The notes below the pieces were generated by a model that saw only the letters and a list, made by a program, of their open reading frames with translations, searched no databases and was not told the DNA's origin. From assembly GCA_947179485.1 (NCBI GenBank), contig OX359249.1, positions 744,001-808,000 on the forward strand: DNA of 64,000 nucleotides. The letters run 5' to 3'. The number at the start of each line of letters is the position of its first letter. Within the stretch, counting starts at the first letter, position 1. The position numbers and the translations under genes are program-made. Of this stretch, positions 27,654 through 39,100 are shown piece after piece. This DNA comes from Allacma fusca (Eukaryota; Arthropoda; Collembola; Symphypleona; Sminthuridae).

Positions 27654-29513
27654 ATGAATACCAAAGCTGTACTAGCTATTCTAAGTGTGTTTCTGGGCTG
27701 CTGCATTAATGTCGTATTTTTGGAGCTCTTGGTCGTGTAAGTTATGGTGTACAGTTTCATATTACGTAATGTTGGAGAAATCTAAACTAATTGTGATGCT
27801 GGAATGTGGTTTGAAATGTTGGGGGAACGGCTCATAAATAAATAATATTCTATTTTTAATATTTAGGGCTGACCCTGGCAGCGGTAATCTGATCACATTT
27901 TCTCAGTTCGTCATAATATCATTAGAAGGGTTCTTGACAACTTTGAGATGCGGCACCAAGAAGCTTGCTGTCCCTATGCGGTGATTAATTTCTACTGTTT
28001 TTAATGTTGATTTCAATTATTGACAATGCTTTACCAGGGGTCATTTTCCCCGTCGGAGTTGATGTACAGTATAGACTTAAAATGAAGGTATGTTATGTAA
28101 CAAGGCATAAATTTATGTGGACTGTTTCATTTCCAGGGAGTATATTACACTCGTTGTGTTCTTCTTCTTAGTCAGTACAACAAATAACATGGCTTTCAAT
28201 TTCAACATCTCCATGACCCTTCATCTGATCTTTAGAGCGGTAAAATCTATGCACTTTGCTATATTGCGTTATGATATCGAGATCTCCTGTTTGTTTAATT
28301 TTGAATGTTTATAATAAATAGGATACTTAATTTCAGGGTTCTCTAATGGCAAACATGGTATTAGGAATGATCATCATGAACAAAAGATACGACAACATGC
28401 GGTACCTGTCAGTTACAATGATTTCTATGGGTATTGCCATATGTACTATCGCTTCTGGGAAAGATGTTGGGGTAAGTTCAACTAGAACTTATAACGCGTT
28501 AAAATTTTTAATTTTACCTTACATGACCATGTAAGTTTTGGTGACACTTCTATAGTAAAAGTTTTTTTTTGCATCGTTGTCGTTTAGGAATCCAGCAAGG
28601 CCCCTGTAGAGGGTGCATTTTCAGATTATTTTTGGTGGGTTGTAGGTAAGTTTAGCACGCATTCGAAAATTGCACAATTTCAAAGTATAGAATTAAAATG
28701 TGTCTAAAATGCTATACATTTTGTTTTCGAAGGAATTACGATTTTGACTTTTGCACTCTTTATGTCGGCAAGAATGGGGTTGTATCAAGAAGTAATGTAC
28801 AAGCAATATGGGAAGCACCCCAGAGAGGCTCTTTTCTTTACGGTATTTTATCACTCATTCTTAACTTATTTGTATTTGTAATATTGTAATATATTGCAAT
28901 ACGTTTTAAAAATCGATAATATTTGTTTAAAATACTTATTTCAGCACTTTTTGCCACTGCCTGGATTTGCACTGCTGTACTCTGATTTGGCTACACATAT
29001 TGGCATCGCTAATAGCTCTGATCCCATTAGTATTCTTGGATTGGCTATTCCGTGCATTTGGGTCTACATTGCTGGCAATGTCCTTTCTCAGTACGTTTTC
29101 TAACCAACGAATAATATATCTCCACGGATGATATAAATGATTAATTTTGTATTTACAAGATTTGTTGTGATGTGACATTAATTAATAATTTCATTCTTTT
29201 TAGTTATTTGTATATTTTATATATTGCTGGCAAGTGATTTAACTCAACATGGTTGTTTATTGTTTACAGATGCATCTGTATCAATTCCGTATTTGTTTTA
29301 ACCACTGAATGCACTTCACTCACTGTGACGTTGGTTGTTACTCTGCGAAAATTCTTGAGCCTGTTGTTTTCTATTTACTACTTTGGAAATCCGTTTACAG
29401 CTCAACATTGGCTGGGTACCACGCTTGTATTCGCCGGTACGATTTTGTACTCTGATATTCCCAGTATGATAAGGCAACAACAACAAAAATCAGTCAAGCA
29501 GAAGACGGGATGA
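27654..29513 (+). CDS. SLC35B4: nucleotide-sugar transporter, SLC35B4 type
   Basis: Eight exons: 27654-27736, 27867-27980, 28137-28239, 28337-28471, 28588-28645, 28733-28842, 28945-29090 and 29270-29513. They join in phase to 330 residues, almost exactly the animal family length. It is a multi-pass membrane protein throughout. Family landmarks are GCCINVVFLELL at the start, NISMTLHLIFRAGSLMANM, LTFALFMSARMGLYQE, HPREALFFTHFLPLPGF and, near the end, TTECTSLTVTLVVTLRKFLS and NPFTAQHWLG. Members carry UDP-GlcNAc and UDP-xylose into the Golgi or ER lumen for glycan synthesis; the substrate here is inferred from the family. The C-terminal tail is Gln/Lys-rich. The gene is tail to tail with CDC123, with about 550 bp between the stop codons. 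Confidence 0.96.
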
Positions 29514-29915
29514 ACCTTATTCAAATCATGTTCCAAAAAATGCTATCCAGTTAAATATTTCCTACTGCAGGCACATCACAAACTTCTGGAATGCACCGCT
29601 ACATAAATATTATTACATGAACCCAAATGGTTATTATTGTACTTGTGTAACACTTGTGTTTAACATCATTTGTTTAATGCATTCCAATGTATTACATATT
29701 GTATAGTTATATGTCTACGCACATAGAGCATGATTGGTTAGGTGGTGACAGGACAATTTTAACACTAAACTAGTTTTAGCCACCAAAGATAATATCAATG
29801 ATTCCTTGAAGTATTGTGGACTAGTTAATTAAACCACAATGTTTTGGAACTTCTGTGTGAGAAATGCTCAATTTGTTGAAAATCTTTACCTACAACCATA
29901 CAACCAGGATATAAA

Positions 29916-29921
29916 AATAAA
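29916..29921 (+). terminator. possible poly(A) signal of SLC35B4
   Basis: AATAAA about 400 bases beyond the stop codon. It is within 60 bases of the opposing signal of CDC123, so the two transcripts may overlap at their 3' ends. Confidence 0.35.
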
Positions 29922-29958
29922 GCATATTTATGAACTTACTTCTGAAAACTCGACTTAT

Positions 29959-29964
29959 TTTATT
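29959..29964 (-). terminator. candidate poly(A) signal of CDC123
   Basis: AATAAA on the minus strand about 100 bases after the CDC123 stop codon. Confidence 0.5.
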
Positions 29965-30064
29965 CGTACAAACAAGTCAACATGTGTGCATACTGTACTT
30001 ATAGTTATTTTAATAGCTAAAATATGTCACGTGCCTGGACAAACAAATACACTGCGTTCAAAAA

Positions 30065-31688
30065 TTATGTCAATTTTCGTGATGTTATTGGATAGATGGA
30101 CCCATGCTCTCCGATAAATCGGAAGTGCGGATCGCCATACAAAGAGGCGTCTTTGAGGAAGATGGAATCTACAAAAGATAAAATATGAATGAACTATCGT
30201 GTAAGTAATCTCAAATTAAAGGCATACTTTATGTTTATAGACAATCAAACCTTGCTGCTCCAAGCGAGTATCCATTTCCTGTGACATCATTTTGATTTCA
30301 CGGTACGTAAACAACAAAGGATCCGTTGGTAATCCAAATACGCCGAAATCTATCAACACTACTTTGCCAGGTTTTACACGTGCAACATCGAAGACATCTA
30401 CACCAAAATCAACATTTCATTTTTGCAGTCCATGCATTTCATTTTCGTTTACAATCTTATAAAATAAAATGTACTTATGATATGCCTTACAACTGTCAAG
30501 AGCGAATTTCCCGTGAACACGTAGCCGGAAAAAATCATGTATATCCTGAATGATAGCGTCACGTTGGGCTGGGATTTTCTCATATCCTCCGGATGTTTCG
30601 CGCTGACTTATGCCTGAACATTTTTGAATTACCAAAATGCAATAAAAGCAGTAGGTACATTAAATACAGTTTTATAACATTATTAAGGGTAAAACTTACA
30701 AATTAGACGGGATCCTAGAACAAAACAACGAAACTCCGTGGCTGGATCTAGGTCAGTCCATCTCCTTAAACAGAGGTAGTATTCGCAGGTAATTCCATCA
30801 TGGTTCCCACAGTCCTGAAAATCATTATGAATGTATCATTATGCCATGACCTATACTAGATAAGTAATCCGGAAAAAGTAAGTCGATGGTGCAGAAATAT
30901 TTCAACCTTGTACGGCTCGTGCAAGACACTGTACACATTAGTGGACGACTTCATGATCAGGTAGATATCTCCAGGCAAATACGACCGTAAGGAACGATTA
31001 AATGCAATCCACATGGCATCCTAAAATGATAATACCCCTGTCATTAAAACAGAGAACGAGAAAGCAATTTTCAAATTGTCAATGAAGCATGCATGTAGAA
31101 TATTGTAATGTCCATCTCCGTAGTCACGTCATATCTACTACTACCCGGATATATACATTATATAGAGATATTTCACGGCAAATTGTAACAAATTCGTATT
31201 TCTTCCACCCTATAAGTTAGAAAAGCCTACGCAAACAACCACTTTACCTTTGGACATTTCCAATTAATTTTTGGAAAAGCAGACCCTCCCAAAGTTTCGA
31301 TGGTGCGTTTAATTTGACTGTCAAAATCTTCAAATTTTTCAAAGACCACTTTCGCCGATGTTTCAATCAGATTTTCATCGTCGGACTCGGAATCGTCAAA
31401 ACGCGGACGTACTAGATCATCAGATACAGGATGTTCCATTGACTCCAAAGACTCATTCGAGCTGTGACATTCTTTGAACGAGGAGGACTCCGTATTCAAT
31501 GGGAGTCGCATTGAATCCGAGCGCAAGTACTCGAGTACATCACTTGGGATTTTCAAAAACATTGTTTTGATCGTTACATCTGAGAAATGCTTGTACCAAT
31601 TAGGTAATGATGTTTCTGTCAAGTCATTTTCGGATAATGAGTAGTAGTCGCACACATCTTCGACCTCTTCGAACTCAGCCATTTGCAA
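30065..31688 (-). CDS. CDC123: CDC123 homologue, eIF2 complex assembly factor
   Basis: Six exons on the minus strand: 31688-31248, 31020-30907, 30814-30700, 30613-30491, 30397-30251 and 30168-30065. They join in phase and give 347 residues, close to the family length. Landmarks are WYKHFSDVTIKTMFLKIPSD near the start, the acidic segment RPRFDDSESDDE, FPKINWKCPKDAMWIAF, EYYLCLRRWTDL, EFRCFVLG and the late VKPGKVVLIDFGVFG. CDC123 has an ATP-grasp-like fold and binds eIF2 gamma to promote assembly of the eIF2 trimer in the cytoplasm; this role is taken from the family. Translation may start at the first Met or at the Met two codons later (31682). An Asp/Glu-rich insert before FPKINW is typical. 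Confidence 0.96.
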
Positions 31689-33168
31689 TCCAATTCTTAG
31701 ATTTATTCCGAAAAGTGTCCACGTCTGGAAAATAAATACACACTTCTGGTCATAATCATAATAGCTAACATCTTATGTAAGTACATCGTCAGAGGACATG
31801 CATAACATTTATTCGTAATATGGGCATGTATTGTATTGTATGTATACCTGCAATAATTACAAAACAATCATGACCTGTCACAAATCAAAAACCTGTGTTG
31901 AGACCTACCTGCGAAGAACCTCGCAGAAATCACACCGATCCTATGACCGTGATCACAACTCGGATTCCCAAGGTGAAATTGGGAAAGCTGTCTCTAAAAT
32001 CTGACCTCACTGGTTACTAAACGAATTAACGCACTCAGGCCTTTGTATTAATAATTATTGCTACTACAATTTGAAGAAGTTAAATAGGTAAGTATGTATA
32101 GTTAATAGAAGAACATTAAGCTCAAGTTACAGCTTAGAGTTTTTGTTAAACACTACTTCGGGCGCAGACGACTGATGATAGACCCACGGACGGACAGTAG
32201 GGTGATGATGACTGAACATAATTTCCCGCCACCACTCATTTCCATGACTCTTTCTGTCTTTCTCCTGATTAAGCACCATACTTACGTGCCAAACGATCTA
32301 GGTACTAGGTAGATGGTAGGTATGGGGAAAAAGTATTTATACAAATAAATTCTTAAACTTACAATTAGATATCTATTTGTAATTATAAATACACCATATA
32401 TATACATAAGAGAGAGTATGCTAGTAGTAGAGCTAGTAGTTTAAATAATTAAATAAGTAGAGCTATGTCAAATAATAGGATTGGATATTTTTGCAATATG
32501 AATAAATCTCACGTTGTATCGTCGTATGCCTAATAAAGTTCTCATAAGGATAAAGACAGATGTATGAAATTTTGCGATAGTTGGATTGGAGCTCGGGCAT
32601 ACTTATATCTGGAATGGTGAAAGGAAAGACATAATGTTTGTATTTCTGCTCCAGTCCATGTCTACGTCTACCCCCTGATGTTTATATGTACATGGGGCGA
32701 TTCTTACTTACATATAGGCACATCCATGAGTAAGAAACCCTGATGGCTCTTTATGACTATAATAATTATTATTATTTGAGGGAGTTGGAGAATGCTGAGA
32801 GAATGTAATAAAATTGTCACGTCAAGAATAAGGTTGAAGATCAATCAATCAATCCTCCACGCACACACATGTGCTTAAGGTTGTTATAATGGAATTGTAA
32901 AAGCGACCTTTCACCCCATCCCTACAACACACACTGAGTGTTGTTATTTGTGGTAACTTGGCTCCACTCCGTCCTTCCAAAAAGATAACAGAGTCATAAA
33001 GTTAAACAGAAATGTTCCACAAAATCTTTCCAAGGACGTGACAAAAACCCCTATGACATTCCTCATTCCAAATCCTCTAAGAGTCTTAACAAGCTCATGG
33101 GCTTTCGTGTAAGTCCAGATCCATCGAATAAGTCTATATTCAGTTATTTTTGGGGAAGCAGCCGAATC
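31689..33168. other. intergenic between CDC123 and fibulin
   Basis: The two genes point away from each other here, so both promoters should lie in this interval. I see no TATA or initiator that stands out from the AT-rich background and no further gene. Confidence 0.4.
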
Positions 33169-36100
33169 ATGATGCAGCTACGACAAGAGACAATAACTAT
33201 TGTAGTCATTCTCTTGACGAGTCCTTTCATCACACGTAAGTCATTTCCAAAAGCCAGTAATCGGCCCCACTTACCTGCTTACACAAATTCTGGCGTCCAT
33301 ATTTTATTTCCCACTTGTGAGGACGTCTCCATTTTGTTTCCATCCCGTTTACCAATTATCAATGTGTGTCTCCTGCAGAGGGATTTGAGAGCATCTTGTC
33401 CAGATGTTGCAATACGGGTGTACGCTGGGCATGGGATAACCAAACTTGCAACCAATTTCCTGCACCAGTTCCGCAAGTTGCTGTTGAGCACCAGGCCCCG
33501 TGCTTGTCCACTATTGACGCTTGCTGTCGACGTAACTACAGGTTCAGTACTCATTTATTATGTACGTGTATGGCTTTCCCGGGCATCCCGGGGGAGGTAC
33601 AGTGCGATATATACTGGATATGTATAATTACTAACCAATCAAAAATTATAATGCTTCATTATAACTTCACAAATACTGAGTACAGTCGATCTCCCGATCC
33701 CGACAGCAATTATCCTTTCCTCGCGACAACATGCTGATTGTGAGACCCTCTCGAATTTTTTCATACCTTACTCCTATCATATATCTCGGCACCCATTATA
33801 ACAACCACAGCTGATATATCGACACAAATGTTTTTACCATGAGTGAGCCTGGTAATGCTTTTTCCTAAGGTTAGGGGTTTATAAAAAACATTTTTCCAAA
33901 AAACAACAAACCTAATCAAGACGTCATGAAGACATGTGGTAATGTCGTCTTTATCGTTCTTATTATTTTAAAAATCATTTAGACTATGACTAATTTATTA
34001 TTGGAGCTTTAACGAAAAAAATCTGAAAATCTTCGTGATTTTTGTGACGACGGTTCCATAAAATGGCAAAGTTTAGTTCCTGTGCTATGGGATGTCATTA
34101 TTGGAAGAGTCGAATGTGTAGTGCGTTACCCCTCCCCCTACCAAAATCGCCTAAACAATTATCTAACCCTATCAATGTATTAGAATCGTCTAAAAATACG
34201 GATCTCCGGCAGGCAGATAAATACATAAGTTTCGACAATACGTTGTTGTTGTCCGTTTGAGACAATGTTATTATTGATTTGATATTATTGATTACTACCA
34301 TTTTTGTATTCAGTCAATTTTATCAGAAGAATAGTTGTGGTAGTAGAGGTTCTGCTCTCAAAATCAAAACGCGGGATCAACGAAATTTATCTAAGCCAAA
34401 ATTAATTGGATTCAAAATTCTGAATTGAAATGTCAATTTAACAAGCACATTATTTCAGGTTAAAGTTTAATTTATCCCACAACCTTGATTTACAATAATG
34501 GAAATGGGATAGAATGGAGAGACTAAGTACTGTAGTCGTGCCTAAGTGAAAAAAAATTAAAACTCAAGTTTCTGAAGCCCTGGTACGTAGGCTAATCAGG
34601 CGTTGAAAACATTTTATGCCAAGGCCCTAGAAGACCGCGAGGAGGTTAAAAGTCCGAACGCGGGTTGGGATACCATACAAGATGGCATCAAATTTTCAGT
34701 AATCTCTTCGTAACCTTACATATCAGCGGCTTCAGAAGTATATTCTGTTTATATTCGGAAATAAATCCGGAACAAATACTTGTCACAGATAGGTTACTTG
34801 ATAAATTCTCGATAGGGAACTTTCTTTCAAACCTAGCCCAATTTATCCGGGATTTTCCTGCGAGGCTACATGATAGTCCCTATACCTGTGATACGGATAG
34901 CCAAAACCCAAAGAATTTCCAAATTTCCTTTGGATGTTTTGGTAAATTTGGAGCCTCTTGGAGTAATTTTGGGAAATTTGAAATTTCGGAAATAGGAAAT
35001 TTTGGAAACATTTTATAGATAAGAAACTCAGAAGAGATCACTGATTCTGTTAGATGAAATTCTATTAATACGAACACATGCAATTAAACATTAATTAGTT
35101 AATACACCAGACACTAAAATTACAACAATTTTTAACTGTATTACTGGCCAAAAGTAAATAATTGCTGCTTTCGAAAGTGTGTTTGTAATATAAACACACG
35201 TAAATACATATGTACTGAAGACACAACTGCCGCCATCTAGTGAGATATTGGGTGATTAATTTAAAACAAGAAATGTCTGCTTAAACATTTATTATTAGGT
35301 ACTCATCCTATAGTCCCTTATAGTTGCTTATTACTAAGTAATAAATCATTTCATCCCTTTGTAACTTAACACTTTAGTTTAATGCTTATCACCGATTATT
35401 TTTAATGGCGAAGCGATGCTATAAGTCCTTATAGTGGATGTTGTGATACCTGCTTTTCTGTTGCCACGATATCTGCCGAACCAATGATACCTGGCAATTA
35501 ATTTATTTGTAGGGGTAGATAAGTAAAAAACCTTTTGTTTTTGAAGAAGATCGGATCATCCGTTTGACCTCAGAAAATTAAATGAGGTCATGTATAAACA
35601 CATGCAAATCCTATCATCACTAAAGAGGCAAAATGATCTACATGCTGTGCAAAAACATAGCGTGTAGATCCTTTTGCATCTACAACGACGACATGTACAT
35701 AAACTGAGAGGTCACATGCACTTACGGGCTGAGTTTTACTTTCCCGGCCACAAAACTACCTACCACCGACCACCTACCATTTTACCTACCATTTTACCTA
35801 CCATGTTACCTACCATTCGACTAATATTCTTCAAAATGTCTGTTTACATCAATCACTGGTTTAACTGATTTCACTGGAAAAATGCTTTTAATAATGTCCT
35901 TCAATTACACAATACTCTAGACATTTCTTATAAAGGAAATTCCTTTATGAGGGACTAAATTGTACGGTTCCTTGCGTATCCCTTATGTCGGACTTTTATT
36001 GTATTCAGCATAAGCGCAAGGATGCCCTCGTATGATTTAAAAAAAAATTACAAAAACTAGTAGTAAAATTGTTTTTTGAATGCGTTTTGGTTTTTAGTCT

Positions 36101-39100
36101 AAAGGAAACAATTTGCCTATACAAATTCAACAAATTATTGTGGCTATATTTTATTTTTTGTGATACTTAACTTGAATTATCAAGTTCAATCAAGTTTGGA
36201 ACTGTAACTAGTTGATCAAGTTAGGGTCTTCGAAAATTTAATTGATTACTAGAACTTTACATGTCAAGTAATTACAAGAACGCGAGTTATCAAGTTCAGG
36301 TTGTGTCTTGAAAATTACTTGAAGTTTTGGAGTCAAGTCAAGTTCATGGTCAAGTTTTGAAATTACTTGACCCGATCGCAGTACTGATGTGAAGGTATTT
36401 ACTGCTTAAAACTTACACCGTGTTTAGAGTTTGATGGTGCCTTGACTATTTCAGCATACAAATGCCTTTTAGTGATAGTAAATGGCTAAAACAGTGAAAT
36501 TTGAATGTGCAGAAATTTCAAAAATCAAACATATAATTCCCTGTTGACCAAAAGTGGGTAAATTTCTTGCCTTAAAATCCCATTTAATTCCCGAATCGCT
36601 TGAGTTACTGTTGATTTGCCAATCTAAACAAACCTACAGTGAATTGCCTAATGATGCTGTCTACAGTGCATTCGAATTTCAACGAAATGCAACGAATTCC
36701 AATGATTAATACATCGCCTTATAATGATGGTGTGAAGTTTCATGATAGATGGAAGTTCGTGGCAGTTTCGGCTTGCCCTAGGTCGTAGGCTGGGTTGATG
36801 GTAGGTGGCAGGATATGTAGCATGGTAGGTGGTAGAGTATCACCCCGTGGAATATTTTGGGCTCGTACCCGCCCGCGGCCCGTAAATGTATACCCGTGCC
36901 CGCCCGGCCCGAAATTTAAGTTCAACAATCGTTCCATGTATTCAAGTTAATGATGTACTTTTACAACCCCTGATCCAACATGCACCACACATGAATTTTT
37001 TCACGGGCTTTTACGGTCTTTTTTAACCGTATTGAAAAAACCGTACCCGCCCGTAACCCGTCAAGTGTAATAAATTTTACCCGTACCCACCCGAAGCCCG
37101 GGCGGGCCGGGGTTTTTTACGGGCTTACCCGTAAATTTTAACCGCCCGAGATGCTCTAGTAGGTGGTAGGTAACATGGTAGGTAAAATGATAGGTAGCAT
37201 GGTAGGTAAAATGGTAGGTAAAATGGTAGGTAAAATGGTAGGTAGCCAGGGGTCGGATTTTTGTAGGAAGACGGGAAGAATCTTCCCAGGGAAAAATATT
37301 TCTGGCAGGGAAAATCTCAAAGGGAAGGGATTTATTTTTACGAACAGGGATTTTTAAAATCGTTGACCTTTTTTTTGGCAGGGATTTTCAAATTTGTTGA
37401 CGGGTTTCAGGGGAATTTGTTAAGCAAACAGGGATTTTTGGCTTGATTGGCCAAATTTGGCAGGGATTTCACTTCTTGTAAGGGATTTTTTTAGGAAACA
37501 GGGATTTTGAAAATCGTTGACCTTTTTTTCAGCAGGGATTTTTGAAATTGTTGAGGGCCTACCAGCAGGGAGATAATAGTCAGCAGGGAAATTCCGAAAT
37601 AATCTTCCAGGGAGATTTTCAAAAATCCGACCCCTGTAGGTAGCATGGTAGGTAAAATGGTAGGTAGCATGGTAGGTATCATGGTAGGTATCATGGTAGG
37701 TATCATGGTAGGTATCATGGTAGGTATCATGGTAGGTATCATGGTAGGTATCATGGTAGGTATCATGGTAGGTATCATGGTAGGTATCATGGTAGGTATC
37801 ATGGTAGGTATCATGGTAGGTATCATGGTAGGTATCATGGTAGGTATCATGGTAGGTATCATGGTAGGTATCATGGTAGGTATCATGGTAGGTATCATGG
37901 TAGGTATCATGGTAGGTATCATGGTAGGTATCATGGTAGGTATCATGGTAGGTATCATGGTAGGTATCATGGTAGGTATCATGGTAGGTATCATGGTAGG
38001 TATCATGGTAGGTATCATGGTAGGTATCATGGTAGGTATCATGGTAGGTGGTAGGTAGTTTTGTGGCCAGGAAAGTAAAACTCAGCCCACTTACGCCTTA
38101 ACTTGAAATTAAACGTTCACTTCATTTGAGCTGGTCAATAAACCAGCTAGACCTTCTCCGACGTAAACCTGATCACCCACTTGAGCTCTAAAATAAATTT
38201 AAGCTTTAGTTTGAACTTGAATATTAAACTAGGCTTTTACTTTAAATTGATAACCAAAATCCTAACTCGCATCTTAATGTTCACATGAATTTCAGCCCAA
38301 ACTTCAACTTGCACTTGTAAATTATATTAACAGTAGTAACCTAAGCTTTCGAACGTAAACTTTAAACCGAATGTCATCTTGAATTTATACCAGAACTTGC
38401 TCTTGAACTAAAGAATGCAATTGAATATTTATTGAATCCTGATAGATACAAGATACAACTGAAACCTATACTTGATTATTAATATACGACCTGACTTCCA
38501 ATTAAAACTCGTATTAGCGCTAACAATAATGTTAAAACCTTTTTTCAAACTATACTTCAATACTTGAACTTTAATATGAACTTAGATCCTACATTGAATA
38601 TACATCCAAACTTGAAGTGAATAAATTTTTTTTAATTAAAATTAATTAAATTAAATTAAATTAATTTAACTTTTTCTAACAATATTCAGACTTTGTTCCG
38701 CATCTTTGACCTTAGCACTGAGAGTTTTTAGATAGAATTGTTAAGAAGATTTACTTCAAAATGAGGGAATCGAATGGTTTATTACATTGTCCATTGGTGA
38801 GAAAAATGTTAAGCGGCGTATTGCTGTAATAGATGGCGCGATTAAAATAATGGGTGGTTTGTTGCAGGGAACGACAGTGCATCACGGGTCAAGAAAGTGC
38901 CAAATCAGGGAAGGAGTGTGAGCCGGGTCAAGGTCCTGCCGGCCAATATCACCAGGTTCAGAGCAAAACTCAATTTATAGTTGCATTTTAAGTGAGATTC
39001 TACTGTGAAAATTAGACGAGGATTTTGGGCAGGATTGCTGTGAAGGATGCAAACTGGGATTAATTGCCGGAGCAATGGGACTTCAGTGCGAGTTTCAAGC

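Larger units (their letters stand above)
35727..38087. mobile_element. foldback-like non-autonomous DNA transposon
   Basis: Terminal inverted repeats of about 40 bp (start GGCTGAGTTTTACTTTCC, 35727-35767; inverse at 38047-38087) are flanked by the perfect 8-bp direct repeat CACTTACG (35719-35726 and 38088-38095). Inside each end lies a tandem array of a 12-bp word around ACCTACCAT, in inverted orientation at the two ends: a short array at 35755-35818 and a long one from about 36795 to 38060. This is the architecture of foldback elements. The centre has no transposase. Two hAT MITEs (36833-37158, 37247-37636) are nested in the right array. The superfamily is open; 8-bp duplications fit hAT, P or Merlin-like elements. 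Confidence 0.8.

Noticed and set aside
28036-28088. Possible extra exon of SLC35B4 between exons 2 and 3
   Set aside because: Candidate acceptors exist, but every version creates a stop or an insertion in a conserved segment. Joining 27980 directly to 28137 gives VPMREYITLVV, which fits the family without a gap.
33366-33737. 123-codon continuous frame as a stand-alone gene
   Set aside because: Its first part is exon 2 of fibulin; the rest is intron read-through after the donor at 33541/33542.
37491-38058. Open frames on both strands coding Met-Val-Gly-Ile and Met-Ile-Pro-Thr repeats
   Set aside because: They arise because the 12-bp minisatellite has no stop in these frames. There is no start context, splice partner or composition beyond the repeat.
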